Source: Tichowtungia sp964398915 (GTDB lineage Bacteria; Verrucomicrobiota; Kiritimatiellia; Kiritimatiellales; Tichowtungiaceae). Taken from it: a stretch of 64,000 nucleotides of DNA. How positions within the stretch are numbered: the stretch's first letter is position 1; the number at the start of each line of letters is the position of its first letter. Positions 24,562 to 33,863 of this stretch are shown here, one piece after another. The translations under genes and the position numbers were made by a program. A model generated the notes under the pieces. That model was given only the letters and a program-made list of their open reading frames with translations, was not told the DNA's origin and searched no databases. The stretch lies in contig CAYNOR010000002.1 in the NCBI GenBank assembly GCA_964398915.1, positions 205,328-269,327 of the forward strand, in the 5' to 3' direction.

Positions 24562-25301
24562 TAATCGACCCGCCAGAGAAAGAGACCGAGCGGTTTAACA
24601 GTCGGCACTTCATTGGTGCGTACGCCCGATTTTAAAACCCGTTGAGCGACTTCCGGTGTCAGTTCACCAATGCCAATTCGCAGAAGAAATCCAGCGATGC
24701 TGCGTACCATTTTGTAGAGGAAGCCTTCACCAACGACACAAATGGTCACATCCCCTTCCCGCGTTCGGCTGACAGTCACTTTTGTAATGGTCTTGATTGT
24801 ACCCTCAATTTCGCGCTTCGGATTGGCGGTGAAGGCAGCAAAATCGTGTTTGCCAATGAGTTGTTCTGCCGCCTTGTGCATGGCTTTAATATCCAGCTTG
24901 CGCCGTTCATGCAGGCGGTAGAGCCGCAACTCCGGCGGAACGGCGTGGCCGTTCCAGATGAAGTAGCGGTATTCCTTGCTGACGGCGTCGTAGCGGGCGT
25001 TGAAATCCGAACGGACGCTTTCAAATTTCATTATGCGGATATCATAATCGAGTTGAGCATTCAGCCCGTTCATGAATCGACCTGTGTCTACCGGCTCCTT
25101 CAGATCAAAATGAGCCACCTGCCCTTTGGCATGAACTCCGGCATCCGTTCGTCCGGAATGATGAATGCGGATGGGGTGTCCAACGAGATGTTCAATCGCA
25201 CGTTCCACTTCGCCTTGCACGGTTTTCTTGCCGGGCTGCACCTGCCAGCCGGCATAATTCGTGCCGTCGTAGGCAATGGTCATTTTATAGCGCTGTGTCA
25301 T
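24558..25301 (-). CDS. truA: tRNA pseudouridine(38-40) synthase
   Basis: A 247-residue enzyme that isomerises uridines 38-40 in the tRNA anticodon arm. The catalytic aspartate lies in HHSGRTDAGVHAKGQVAHF. The N-terminal MTIAYDGTNYAGWQVQP strand, the KEYRYFIWN and HDFAAFTANP motifs and the C-terminal GEGFLYKMVRSIAGFLLRIG helix are all typical, and the length is normal. It converges on the giant gene with a 4-nt overlap and follows recJ on the same strand, 60 nt downstream. Confidence 0.98.
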   Translation of the reverse strand: MTQRYKMTIAYDGTNYAGWQVQPGKKTVQGEVERAIEHLVGHPIRIHHSGRTDAGVHAKGQVAHFDLKEPVDTGRFMNGLNAQLDYDIRIMKFESVRSDFNARYDAVSKEYRYFIWNGHAVPPELRLYRLHERRKLDIKAMHKAAEQLIGKHDFAAFTANPKREIEGTIKTITKVTVSRTREGDVTICVVGEGFLYKMVRSIAGFLLRIGIGELTPEVAQRVLKSGVRTNEVPTVKPLGLFLWRVDY

Positions 25302-25361
25302 GGGCGATATATTTAACAGAATGCGGCACAGACGGCGAAAAGATTTACCAGTGGATTGTTC

Positions 25362-27068
25362 TCACTGCACCGCAGGACGAATATCGCGGATATTGAGCTG
25401 AAGATTGGTGCGTCCGTTCCAGACGTTTTCCTGCAATGTGAAAGCGATATCAATCAATCCGGCAGGCAATTTTTCAGCCATGTTGAAACCGATCGCTTCG
25501 TACCGTGTTTTCCCGTCGGAAAGCGTCAGTTTGAGATGTTTTTCCTTAAGGATGCGACTATCAACCGGCTTCACTCCGCAAACCGCCCACACCGGTTCGG
25601 GATTATCCTGTCCGAACGGTCCGGTTCGCTTGAGGCCGTCCATCAGCGATTCATTGATTTCTGCAAGCGTGACCATGCGATCTACTTCAAGCACGGGCCT
25701 CAAGTCAGCCGATTGAAGCTGTGCAATCGCGGCTTCATTGAAACGGATTTTAAACGCTTCAAGATGATGTGCTTCGACTTCCAATCCGGCAGCCATAGCG
25801 TGTCCGCCAAACTGTTTCAACAGACTCGAACAGATGTTGAGTCCATCAAGAATGTTAAACGCATCAATGCTGCGGCAGGAACCGCGTCCGCGTCCGCCAT
25901 CCATACCGATTACGGCGACGGGACGGCCGTAGCGCGCCACGAGCCGTGATGCCACAATTCCGATTACACCGGTATGCCAGCCTTCACGGGCGATCACCAG
26001 GCCAAAGTGTTTTGTCTCATCGAAATAGGCATCAATTTCTTCAATGGCATCACGGACAATATCTTTTTCGATGGCCTGCCGCTCGCGGTTGGCATTGTCT
26101 AGTAATTGAGCCAGTTCATCAGCATGTGCCGGCAAATCAGTAAGAAGCAGTTCAAGTGCGGCGTCGGCACGCCCTACCCGCCCGGCGGCATTAATACGCG
26201 GCCCGAGGGCAAATCCGGCATGCCACGTTTCGACCGTACCTGCCATACCGGACAATTTCTTGAGTGCATTCCAACCGGCCCAGCAGGAGATTTCCAACGA
26301 TTGGAACCCGGCACGCACCAGCACCCGGTTTTCACCAAGCAGCGGCACCATATCTGTGACGGTGGCAACGGCGACAAAATCGAGATATTTTTTAAGATCA
26401 ATGGAAGCCGAGATGATGCAATTCCTGTCGCGGCCATGCTTGATCAGTGCATGACAGAGTTTAAAGGCAACTCCCGCGCCAGCCAGAATACGACCCGGGT
26501 GTCCGGGCTTCAGCTTCGGGTTCACAACGGCAACGGCGTGTGCAAGTTGCGCATCCGGTTCATGGTGGTCGGTGATCACTACGTCCACACCAACCTCGCG
26601 GGCCTTATCAACGGACTCAACCGAGTTAGTGCCGCAATCAACCGTGACAATCAGAGACGGCTTATGTTCTGCGATACATGCAGTCAGTGCTTCCGTCGAC
26701 AGTCCGTACCCGTCATCAAAACGGCTGGGGATGTAGGCCGAAACATTTGCTCCGAGTTCCCGCAAAACGCGCACCAGCAGAACTGTACTGCAAACTCCAT
26801 CCACATCGTAATCGCCGAAGACGGTTATTTTTTCACCGGCATCCAGTGCACGGCGGATACGTGCGGCGGCTTTATCCATATCCGGCAACTCAAAAGGATC
26901 ACGGAGCGTGGAGAGCGCCGGATTCATAAACAGCTCGGCCTCGGCAGCGGTTTTGCAACCGCGTTGAGCAAGCAGTGCCGCCAACGGCCTAGGCAGCCTT
27001 TCCACAGTTTGGAAAAGCTGCTCGGCCAGCGTTTCATCGCACGGTTTGATTTTCCAAAGCTTGGACAT
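25362..27068 (-). CDS. recJ: Single-stranded-DNA-specific 5'-3' exonuclease RecJ
   Basis: The start is ATG 27066-27068 (MSKLWKIKP), giving 568 residues, a typical length; the longer frame to 27116 runs through a terminator. DHH-family motifs are present: VFGDYDVDGVCST (motif I), TVDCGTNS, VVITDHHEPD (motif III) and NPKLKPG. The DHHA1 part follows with GPRINAAGRVG and FGGHAMAAGLEV. RecJ degrades single strands in recombination and mismatch repair. The ATG is only a few bases downstream of the T run of the secDF terminator and has no Shine-Dalgarno, so its message is either leaderless or depends on read-through. Confidence 0.96.
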   Translation of the reverse strand: MSKLWKIKPCDETLAEQLFQTVERLPRPLAALLAQRGCKTAAEAELFMNPALSTLRDPFELPDMDKAAARIRRALDAGEKITVFGDYDVDGVCSTVLLVRVLRELGANVSAYIPSRFDDGYGLSTEALTACIAEHKPSLIVTVDCGTNSVESVDKAREVGVDVVITDHHEPDAQLAHAVAVVNPKLKPGHPGRILAGAGVAFKLCHALIKHGRDRNCIISASIDLKKYLDFVAVATVTDMVPLLGENRVLVRAGFQSLEISCWAGWNALKKLSGMAGTVETWHAGFALGPRINAAGRVGRADAALELLLTDLPAHADELAQLLDNANRERQAIEKDIVRDAIEEIDAYFDETKHFGLVIAREGWHTGVIGIVASRLVARYGRPVAVIGMDGGRGRGSCRSIDAFNILDGLNICSSLLKQFGGHAMAAGLEVEAHHLEAFKIRFNEAAIAQLQSADLRPVLEVDRMVTLAEINESLMDGLKRTGPFGQDNPEPVWAVCGVKPVDSRILKEKHLKLTLSDGKTRYEAIGFNMAEKLPAGLIDIAFTLQENVWNGRTNLQLNIRDIRPAVQ

Positions 27069-27072
27069 ATTT

Positions 27073-27106
27073 AAAAAAACAGCGCCCCGAAACTTCGGGA
27101 CGCTGT
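27073..27106 (-). terminator. Intrinsic terminator of secDF, abutting the recJ start
   Basis: On the minus strand ACAGCGTCCCGAA and TTCGGGGCGCTGT pair with one G-T wobble, and seven T follow immediately. The recJ ATG begins four bases later. Confidence 0.85.
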
Positions 27107-27128
27107 CCGCTTTCACCTGCTATATTTT

Positions 27129-29609
27129 TCAGGCTTTTTCTTTTTTGTGCCACAACAAGGCCACCGGAGTGGCGATGTAGACTGAAGAGAATGTTCCAAC
27201 TGCAATTCCGATGAAAAGAACCAGCGCGAAATCACGGATATCGCCACCGCCGAACATCCACAACGAAATGATGGTTAACTGCGTTGAAACGCCGGTTAAT
27301 AAGGTGCGGCTCAGTGTCCGATTGATACTGAGGTTAGCCACATCAACATACGGCTTGCCATGCGATGACCGGAGGTCTTCACGAATACGGTCAAAAACCA
27401 CAATCGTATCATTCACCGAATAACCGATGATGGTCAGTAATGCGGCAACAGTGGTCAGACTAAGCTGACGACCGAAGAGACAGTAGATGCCGATGGTGAT
27501 AATCACGTCGTGTACCACGGCAACAACAGCGCCGGTCGCAAACCCGAATTCAAACCGGAAGGCTAAATAAATAATGATCCCAATCAGTGAAAGAAACAGA
27601 GCAATCATGCCGCTTTTCTTCAATTCGACACCGATCTGAGGGCCTACGATATTGGACTGCAAATTGTGGTAGCCGTTTTTACCGAATGCAGATTCAATCA
27701 TGCGGATAACTTCATCACCGTTCTGGCCGGCCACTTTGACTTCCAGCGTTTCAGCACCTTTGGATGTCGGATCCATATCACTCTGGTACTGGATACGGGC
27801 ATCACGTATGCCGGCCTGATTAAGAGCCGACCGCACTGCATCAGACGGTTGTTTTTCATTGAAAGCGAAAGTAACAGACGTTCCGCCGGTAAAATCGACA
27901 CCGAAATTATCCGCCCCCTTCTTGAGGAAAACCGCCCATGTGGCGATGATTATAACGACCGAAACGCCGATAACGAAATTGCGTTTCCCGAGGAAGTCAA
28001 AATTCGGGCTCTTGAAAACCTGCATCATCTTGATCGTTTTCAAATTCAGCTTGTCCGCCAGCAGATTAAGAATCAAGCGGGTGAAAACAAGTACCACGAT
28101 CATGCTGACAATGATACCGGCTGTCAGTGTGACTGCAAACCCGCGCACAGGGCCTGAACCCTGCCAGAAAAGAATAACAGCGGTCAGCAGCGTGGTAAGA
28201 TTTGAATCAAAAATCGCGCTGAATGCTTTGTCGTAACCGGCAGAAATAGCACTGCGCAATGACTTACCAACCTCCAGTTCTTCACGCATGCGCTCATAGA
28301 TCAGAACGTTGGCATCCACCGCCATTCCGATTGTGAGCGCGATACCGGCAATACCGGGCATCGTCAGCACAGGCAGTCCGGCCATCGCTCCCGAACCGGC
28401 TGTAAAAAGACTAAGTATGCCGGAAGAAAACCACATGCCAAACGGCAGTAGAATCATCACCAGCAGCAGCGACACATTCGCCACCATCCCAGCCAGAAAA
28501 TAGTAGCCTGCCATGAAAATAAATACTCCGATACCTCCGTAAATACTGGCACGTATACCACGGTCGATTGAGTCTTTACCAAGCGACGGATCAACCGTGC
28601 GTTCTTCAATGATGGTCACCGGCGCTGGAAGTGCGCCGGCGCGCAGTACATTCACAAGACGCGTGCATTCATCGACAGTAAATGAGCCGGTGATCTGGGC
28701 GTTACCGCTGTAAATTGCGTCCTGAATTGTCGGTGCTGAATACAGTTTACCGTCAAGAATGATGGCCAGACGGCGACCCGTTTCGCTATTCAGATTATTT
28801 TCACCGCGCGGTGCATAGGCGGCCGTGACTTTACCAAACCGCTCTGCACCGGCCTTATTGAAAGAAAGTCCTATGTACGGCCGATTGATCTGATCGTAGT
28901 CAACGCGGGCATCTTTGAGCGCGGAACCAGTGAGCTGTTTGCGCACTTCAATATAAGTCGGCCTGTAAACGGTCGAACCGTCGCGCAACGTTTCTTTCTC
29001 CAGCATAAACTCAGCAGCGCGTTTGGCCCCGAAGCGTTTCAGGTCCTCCCAGAATGCGCGATCCATTGCCTTATCTTCAACGGCTTTACGATCACGCACA
29101 TAATACTGTTCATTGCCAACCCGTACTATGCTGAAGCCAGACGGAGCCAGCCCCGCAGAAAACAGTTCGTTGACCCATGCATCGCTTTCGGCATGCACCA
29201 GACGGAATTCAAGAAAGGCGACACTCAGGATAGAATTTTTGGCTTCGGTTCGTTTGTTCACGTCCACACCGGGCAGGCGGATCACAATGCGGTTATCAAG
29301 CAGCGGATAGATTTCCGGCTCGGCGATACCGAGTCCGTCTACGCGGCTGCGAATGACTTCCAATGCCACGCCCTGTGTTTTTTTAACTGCCTCTTGGACC
29401 GCGGATTCAAGTGCGCCGTCTTCCAGCTTGGCATCACCCTCTAAAATCTGTTTACGGACTTCATTTTGATCCACTTCCACGGTAAAGCTTGTTCCGCCCT
29501 TAAGGTCGAGTCCAAGCTTCACCTTCTCCTTGAACGGTGTTACTAACGCCAGTGACCACACGGTTAATGCGATCAGTAACAGCCACTTCCACATCACGTT
29601 TCTGTTCAT
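27129..29609 (-). CDS. secDF: Fused protein translocase subunit SecDF
   Basis: An 826-residue fusion of SecD (to about residue 525) and SecF. The SecD part shows LGLDLKGGTSFTVEVD, the P1 periplasmic domain and GLPVLTMPGIAGIALTIGMAVDANVLIYERMREEL; the SecF part shows FGVDFTGGTSVTFAF and GYSVNDTIVVFDRIREDLR. Twelve membrane spans are expected. The complex uses the proton gradient to pull exported proteins out of the Sec channel. yajC lies 103 nt upstream, the usual partner order. A terminator follows the stop. Confidence 0.97.
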   Translation of the reverse strand: MNRNVMWKWLLLIALTVWSLALVTPFKEKVKLGLDLKGGTSFTVEVDQNEVRKQILEGDAKLEDGALESAVQEAVKKTQGVALEVIRSRVDGLGIAEPEIYPLLDNRIVIRLPGVDVNKRTEAKNSILSVAFLEFRLVHAESDAWVNELFSAGLAPSGFSIVRVGNEQYYVRDRKAVEDKAMDRAFWEDLKRFGAKRAAEFMLEKETLRDGSTVYRPTYIEVRKQLTGSALKDARVDYDQINRPYIGLSFNKAGAERFGKVTAAYAPRGENNLNSETGRRLAIILDGKLYSAPTIQDAIYSGNAQITGSFTVDECTRLVNVLRAGALPAPVTIIEERTVDPSLGKDSIDRGIRASIYGGIGVFIFMAGYYFLAGMVANVSLLLVMILLPFGMWFSSGILSLFTAGSGAMAGLPVLTMPGIAGIALTIGMAVDANVLIYERMREELEVGKSLRSAISAGYDKAFSAIFDSNLTTLLTAVILFWQGSGPVRGFAVTLTAGIIVSMIVVLVFTRLILNLLADKLNLKTIKMMQVFKSPNFDFLGKRNFVIGVSVVIIIATWAVFLKKGADNFGVDFTGGTSVTFAFNEKQPSDAVRSALNQAGIRDARIQYQSDMDPTSKGAETLEVKVAGQNGDEVIRMIESAFGKNGYHNLQSNIVGPQIGVELKKSGMIALFLSLIGIIIYLAFRFEFGFATGAVVAVVHDVIITIGIYCLFGRQLSLTTVAALLTIIGYSVNDTIVVFDRIREDLRSSHGKPYVDVANLSINRTLSRTLLTGVSTQLTIISLWMFGGGDIRDFALVLFIGIAVGTFSSVYIATPVALLWHKKEKA

Positions 29610-29712
29610 AGTCGGATTCCTGTTAAAAATTAAATCAAGCGTCCTGCAGCCTCTCTACCGCTGACAGCCCTGCTGAGGCGGAAAAAGAAAAGACAACCAG
29701 TTCACTGTTTGT

Positions 29713-30063
29713 TTAAGCTTTTGCTTCAGAAGGGAGTTCACCCTTCTCATCTAAAACCTGCGAAACAGCGCTCTTGAGCACTTCGATCTTCGTTTTTTCA
29801 GCAATGCACACGATCAGGGTCTTTTCCTTCACGTTGGCAATTTCACCGATGATGCCGCTGGTGAGCAGTACGCGGTCGCCGGATTTAACTGCGTTAATCA
29901 GGGTTCTGCGTTCTTTTTCGCGACGGCGCTGCGGACGGATCATTACGAAATAAAAGATGGCGACCATAAAGACCATCCAGCCGATAGTGAAAACCGGTGA
30001 AGATTGTCCCTGCGTACCGTTTGCGCCCGGAGGCGGAGCCATAGCGATTGTCTGTGAAAACAT
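29713..30063 (-). CDS. yajC: Preprotein translocase subunit YajC
   Basis: A 116-residue single-span membrane protein. One transmembrane segment (TIGWMVFMVAIFYFVMI) is followed by the hallmark RPQRRREKERR and GDRVLLTSGIIGEI sequence. YajC associates with SecDF and the holotranslocon. The C-terminal tail (LKSAVSQVLDEKGELPSEAKA) is ordinary. It stands upstream of secDF on the same strand. Confidence 0.95.
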   Translation of the reverse strand: MFSQTIAMAPPPGANGTQGQSSPVFTIGWMVFMVAIFYFVMIRPQRRREKERRTLINAVKSGDRVLLTSGIIGEIANVKEKTLIVCIAEKTKIEVLKSAVSQVLDEKGELPSEAKA

Positions 30064-30087
30064 ACTTTTCTCCCTTACGTTATCCCA

Positions 30088-30125
30088 AAAAACACGAAGG
30101 TGGACATGCTAGAGTCCACCTTCGT
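30088..30125 (-). terminator. Intrinsic terminator of the DUF975 gene
   Basis: The 12-base arms ACGAAGGTGGAC (30094-30105) and GTCCACCTTCGT (30114-30125) are perfect complements; on the minus strand a G and six T follow. It separates the DUF975 gene from yajC. Confidence 0.9.
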
Positions 30126-30150
30126 CCTTGGCAAGCTTGAATCCCTCTGT

Positions 30151-30828
30151 TTAGTTATTCCCTGTCAAATCGTCGTAAAAAGCCGCCATGGCCGCCATGT
30201 AATACGGCCCCAGCCAGATAAACCCGATTCCGAAAGTCAAAATGCAAAGCAATTGCCAGCCGATAAACCGGATCCAGAGCAATCCCATCCGGCCATAATT
30301 GCCTTTCATCAGCTCAATACTGCGACGGATTGCCTGCAGGGCACGCAAAGACGGAACGTCGGCCACCGCATACAAAGCAAGTCCGTAGCGCATTTGTAAA
30401 ATAAGCATGAACAATGCATAGCTGAGAAACATAACTGCTTCCAGGGCGATAATGGCCGGCAACGGGCTGGTTTTCATAAAGAAAAATACAGGAATCGCCA
30501 GCAGAATAAACGGTACCGCCCAGGCTAAACAAATCAGACCGATCAACAGATACGTGCAAAGTGCTACGCCGAAGCAGTTAAACCCGGCAAACAAAAGACT
30601 GAACGGGTTGTTTTGCTTCCGCACAGTGGCCAGAAAATACATGGTTATACCGACTGTCAGCGGCGCGGAAAAAATAATTTGCAGTAACGGGCCAATGAGA
30701 TGCAGCAGACTAACCCCTACCAATAAAATCAAATAAGCGGCCAGTACAGCGATGGATTTCCCCCAATTACCGGAAAGCCGCTCCCGGGCGACGGCAGTCA
30801 GCTCACAAACAGGTGTCGTACTTTTCAT
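30151..30828 (-). CDS. DUF975-family membrane protein
   Basis: A 225-residue protein with about five hydrophobic segments. The N-terminal motif ELTAVARERLSGNWGKSIAVLAAYLIL and the C-terminal RRSIELMKGNYGRMGLLWIRFIGWQLLCILTFGIGFIWLGPYYMAAMAAFYDDL region are those of the DUF975 integral membrane family; the conserved KG.......IRF.GW and P.......FY.D pattern is clear. Its biochemical role is unknown. It is flanked upstream by a spacer with GGAATGATGGAAT-type words and downstream by a strong terminator, so it appears to be a single-gene unit. Confidence 0.85.
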   Translation of the reverse strand: MKSTTPVCELTAVARERLSGNWGKSIAVLAAYLILLVGVSLLHLIGPLLQIIFSAPLTVGITMYFLATVRKQNNPFSLLFAGFNCFGVALCTYLLIGLICLAWAVPFILLAIPVFFFMKTSPLPAIIALEAVMFLSYALFMLILQMRYGLALYAVADVPSLRALQAIRRSIELMKGNYGRMGLLWIRFIGWQLLCILTFGIGFIWLGPYYMAAMAAFYDDLTGNN

Positions 30829-30953
30829 ACTGTCTCCTTATAACAGCCATGGAATGATGGAATAACGGATTGATGGATTGTTGAAAATAAAAACCGGCAT
30901 CTCTCATCACATCAGCCGATCCCTCCCATATATTCCAATCATCCTTTAATTCA

Positions 30954-31733
30954 CTATTCTGCACCCCGAAGAGCTTTATCAATATCCGGCACGGCGGAAA
31001 GCAGTTTTTGTGTATAAGAATGCTGCGGATCGTCACAAACCTGATTGGACGTGCCGATTTCGACGATTTCGCCTTTGAACATAACGGCAATACGGTCGCT
31101 CATTTCTCGCACAACGGCCAGATCGTGACCGATGAAAAGGTAGGCCAAACCGCGTTCGCGCTGAATTTTTTTTAACAGCTGAATAATGTCTGCCTGCACT
31201 GAGACATCGAGCGCCGAGACAGGCTCGTCAGCTATGAGTAGCTTCGGTTCCAGTGCAAGTGCGCGGGCAATACCGATCCGCTGGCGTTGTCCACCGCTAA
31301 ATTCATGAGGATAGCGACTCAGCCAGTCGGGATTCAGGCCGACATCTTCAAACAGTGCGGCAACCCGTTCGCGCCGGGCGCTGCATGAAGCCCCCATCCG
31401 GTGGACATAAAGGACTTCTTCAATGGCTGAACCAACGCTCATGCGCGGATTGAGTGAGCCGAACGGATCCTGAAAAACCATTTGCGCCTGCCGGCGAAAC
31501 TGTTTAAGCGCCGAGCCCTTCAGCGCCGTTACATTGCGCCCTTCAAACAACACTCTGCCCGCAGCAATCGGCTCCAAGGACAGAATGGCACGCCCAAGTG
31601 AACTTTTACCGCAACCGCTTTCACCGACCAGCCCAAGTGTTTCGCCCGCCGCCAGTGTAAAGCTGACGCTGCGTACCGCTTCAAGTTCGCCGTAGCGAAC
31701 ACTCACTTTTTCAACCTGTAGCAATTCATTCAT
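30954..31733 (-). CDS. Oligopeptide/dipeptide-type ABC transporter ATPase (OppF-like)
   Basis: A 259-residue ABC ATPase with Walker A GESGCGKSSLGR, the Q-loop MVFQDPFGSLNPRMSV diagnostic of OppF/DppF, the signature FSGGQRQRIGIARAL, Walker B LLIADEPVSALD and the switch FIGHDLAVVREMSD. It powers uptake of peptides or related solutes with the ATPase encoded just upstream (4-nt overlap). No permease or binding-protein gene is adjacent, so these two may serve components encoded elsewhere. Which substrate is transported cannot be told. Confidence 0.92.
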   Translation of the reverse strand: MNELLQVEKVSVRYGELEAVRSVSFTLAAGETLGLVGESGCGKSSLGRAILSLEPIAAGRVLFEGRNVTALKGSALKQFRRQAQMVFQDPFGSLNPRMSVGSAIEEVLYVHRMGASCSARRERVAALFEDVGLNPDWLSRYPHEFSGGQRQRIGIARALALEPKLLIADEPVSALDVSVQADIIQLLKKIQRERGLAYLFIGHDLAVVREMSDRIAVMFKGEIVEIGTSNQVCDDPQHSYTQKLLSAVPDIDKALRGAE

Positions 31734-32536
31734 TTTTTATGGAGTCTCGGAACGGCTTTGAGCAGTTTTTTTGTGTAGTCATGCTGCGGTGTGCACAGGA
31801 CGGTTCGGGTTACTCCGGATTCAACCACTCTGCCCTTGTTCATTACATAAATACGGTCGGCGATATTGGCGACAATGCCAAGATTGTGCGTGATCAGGAG
31901 AATGGAAAGTCCTCGCTTTTCACGCAGTTCAACGAGCAGGTCGAGGATTTGTTTTTGAACGGTAACATCAAGTGCCGTGGTCGGTTCATCAGCAATAAGC
32001 AGCTCGGGGTTGCAGGCAAGCGCCATGGCAATCATAGCGCGTTGCTGCATTCCACCGGAAAGTTGGTGCGGGTAAGCTTCTGCTGTGCGTACCGGGTCAG
32101 GCAGTCCAACATCAGTAAGCAGCTTTTTGACCTCCGTTTTGACGTTAACGCCTTTGCGATGCAGACGGATGGCCTCGCCGATCTGCCAGCCAATCGTATA
32201 GACAGGATTGAGCGAAGTTGCCGGTTCCTGAAAAATATACGCGATACGTGCGCCGCGGAGTTTCCGGAGTTCGGACGGTTTAAGCTTCAAGGGTTCCACA
32301 TCCTGAAAAACGATCTTCCCGCCAACGATCCGCCCTGCCGGTTCAGGCACTAATCGGGCCAGTGCAAGCGCGCTGATGCTTTTGCCGCTACCGCTTTCAC
32401 CGACTAAGGCGATAATTTCTCCGGAAAAAATTTGAAAATTCACACCGTCCACAGCCCGAACGGGATTCGTGATGGAACCAAAATGGACGGAGAGGTCCTG
32501 AACAGCAACGAGTGGCTTGTTAAAAATTTCTGTCAT
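31730..32536 (-). CDS. Oligopeptide/dipeptide-type ABC transporter ATPase (OppD-like)
   Basis: A 268-residue ABC ATPase with Walker A GESGSGKSISALAL, Q-loop YIFQEPATSLNPVYTIG (the OppD/DppD form), signature LSGGMQQRAMIAMAL, Walker B LLIADEPTTALDVTV and the C-terminal PQHDYTKKLLKAVPRL typical of the oligopeptide subfamily. It forms a heterodimer with the downstream OppF-like ATPase. The usual C-terminal extension with iron-sulfur cysteines found in some OppD proteins is lacking. It follows the LptF/G permease gene across an 80-nt spacer containing TAATGCGTGATT. Confidence 0.92.
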   Translation of the reverse strand: MTEIFNKPLVAVQDLSVHFGSITNPVRAVDGVNFQIFSGEIIALVGESGSGKSISALALARLVPEPAGRIVGGKIVFQDVEPLKLKPSELRKLRGARIAYIFQEPATSLNPVYTIGWQIGEAIRLHRKGVNVKTEVKKLLTDVGLPDPVRTAEAYPHQLSGGMQQRAMIAMALACNPELLIADEPTTALDVTVQKQILDLLVELREKRGLSILLITHNLGIVANIADRIYVMNKGRVVESGVTRTVLCTPQHDYTKKLLKAVPRLHKK

Positions 32537-32615
32537 TAAACAACCGTTTGTAATGCGTGATTTTTAAACGACCATATCTGCTCTTCTTCTTACACATCAC
32601 CGGGTACGCATTATT

Positions 32616-33710
32616 TCATCTCATCCGGTGAATAAACAGTGGACTCGCCAAGCCGAATACAAGGAGAGGCAGACACCCTCCAAGAAAGGCGGGAATGATT
32701 TCCTGCTTGCCGAGCGCCTGAGCAATGAGTTGGAGAATATAGAAACCGAAAAACAGGCTCATGGCGACCATGATCCCGGCAAAGGTTCCGCGACGTCCGG
32801 TGTGTGCACCGATCGGCACACCGATCAGCGCAACGATGAGACAGGTAAAGGGTGCGGACAGCCGACTGTAATAATCCACCATTAAACGCGCCCGGGTATT
32901 GCTGGAAATGTCTTTTTTTGAGCGCAGATAATGGCGCATTTCATGTGACGAGAGATATTCAGGATCTTTGATCTCGGCCATAAACGTCTGCGGAGTTTCG
33001 CGTAAATCACGCATTTCTTTTTGTAAAACGATTTCAGGCGGCCCGGCAAGGTCACCGTTTTCCTTATAGGACTGAATCGTGAGGTCCATAAACCACCAGC
33101 GGCCATCGAGCCAGAGAGCCCTTTCGGCATGGTATTTTATTTCATCTGAACCGTCAGCACGCTGTTTGATCAGCTCAACGTTGTACATTGAGTAATCCCG
33201 TGTATCCAGTTTTTGAACCATCCAGACATGGCTGCGGTTTTTGAGCGCCAGCGTGCGGGCAAAATAAATTTCATTATTACGGCCGGCCCGCTGGAATTTA
33301 AGAAATTTTTCAGCACGCCAGGCCGCATTGGGAACTATTTTTTCATTAATGAACGCTGTAAACAGGCTGGCTGCCAAGCCGACTCCGATAAAAGGAATGA
33401 CAATGCGGTAGATACTGACTCCGCCGGCACGCATGGCGGTGATTTCGCTGTAGCGGGTGAGGCGGGAAAGGCTGTAGAGCATGGCCAACAGTAGACAAAC
33501 GGGCAAAATACGTACCGTGATGGGTGGCAAAACCTGACTGTAGTAGTAGAGTATTTCTAATGGACGGACGTTGTTTTCTAGAAAATCGCTGAAATTATCG
33601 AATAGATCGTTAATGATGAAAAGAAGCGTAAAGCTGAGCAGACAGTACAGCAACGGAACAAGCAGGCTTTTCAAAAGGTATCGAGTAAGAATTTTCATAA
33701 GATTTGACAT
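32616..33710 (-). CDS. LptF/LptG-family permease
   Basis: A 364-residue membrane protein of the YjgP/YjgQ family: N-terminal MKILTRYLLKSLLVPLLYCLLSF span, VLPPITVRILPVCLLLAMLYSLSRLTRYSEITAMRAGGVSIYRI coupling region, a periplasmic jellyroll in the middle and three C-terminal spans (SAPFTCLIVALIGVPIG, GIMVAMSLFFGFYIL, FLGGCLPLLVFG). With LptB and LptC it extracts lipopolysaccharide from the inner membrane, supporting a Gram-negative envelope. Whether it is LptF or LptG is not clear from sequence. An alternative start is ATG 33698 (MKILTR); neither start has a good ribosome site. Confidence 0.88.
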   Translation of the reverse strand: MSNLMKILTRYLLKSLLVPLLYCLLSFTLLFIINDLFDNFSDFLENNVRPLEILYYYSQVLPPITVRILPVCLLLAMLYSLSRLTRYSEITAMRAGGVSIYRIVIPFIGVGLAASLFTAFINEKIVPNAAWRAEKFLKFQRAGRNNEIYFARTLALKNRSHVWMVQKLDTRDYSMYNVELIKQRADGSDEIKYHAERALWLDGRWWFMDLTIQSYKENGDLAGPPEIVLQKEMRDLRETPQTFMAEIKDPEYLSSHEMRHYLRSKKDISSNTRARLMVDYYSRLSAPFTCLIVALIGVPIGAHTGRRGTFAGIMVAMSLFFGFYILQLIAQALGKQEIIPAFLGGCLPLLVFGLASPLFIHRMR

Positions 33711-33863
33711 ACCCTAGCGGGTTCGGTTCCTCCCCGCAAGTTTGGAAGCGACCTTAACACATAACAAGTAATGCGTAACAGCGGCTTAGGAAATACGTAT
33801 CACGCTCGCTTGAAGAATGTGGATAAATAACCAATACTGTCGTCATTAGAACGGAGACCCATT

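Noticed and set aside
24642..25316. Plus-strand frame of 224 codons antisense to truA
   Set aside because: Antisense shadow of a conserved gene, with no recognisable domain.
26106..27074. Plus-strand frame of 322 codons antisense to recJ
   Set aside because: It lies wholly on the strand opposite to a well-conserved gene and has the Cys/His/Arg-rich composition typical of antisense frames.
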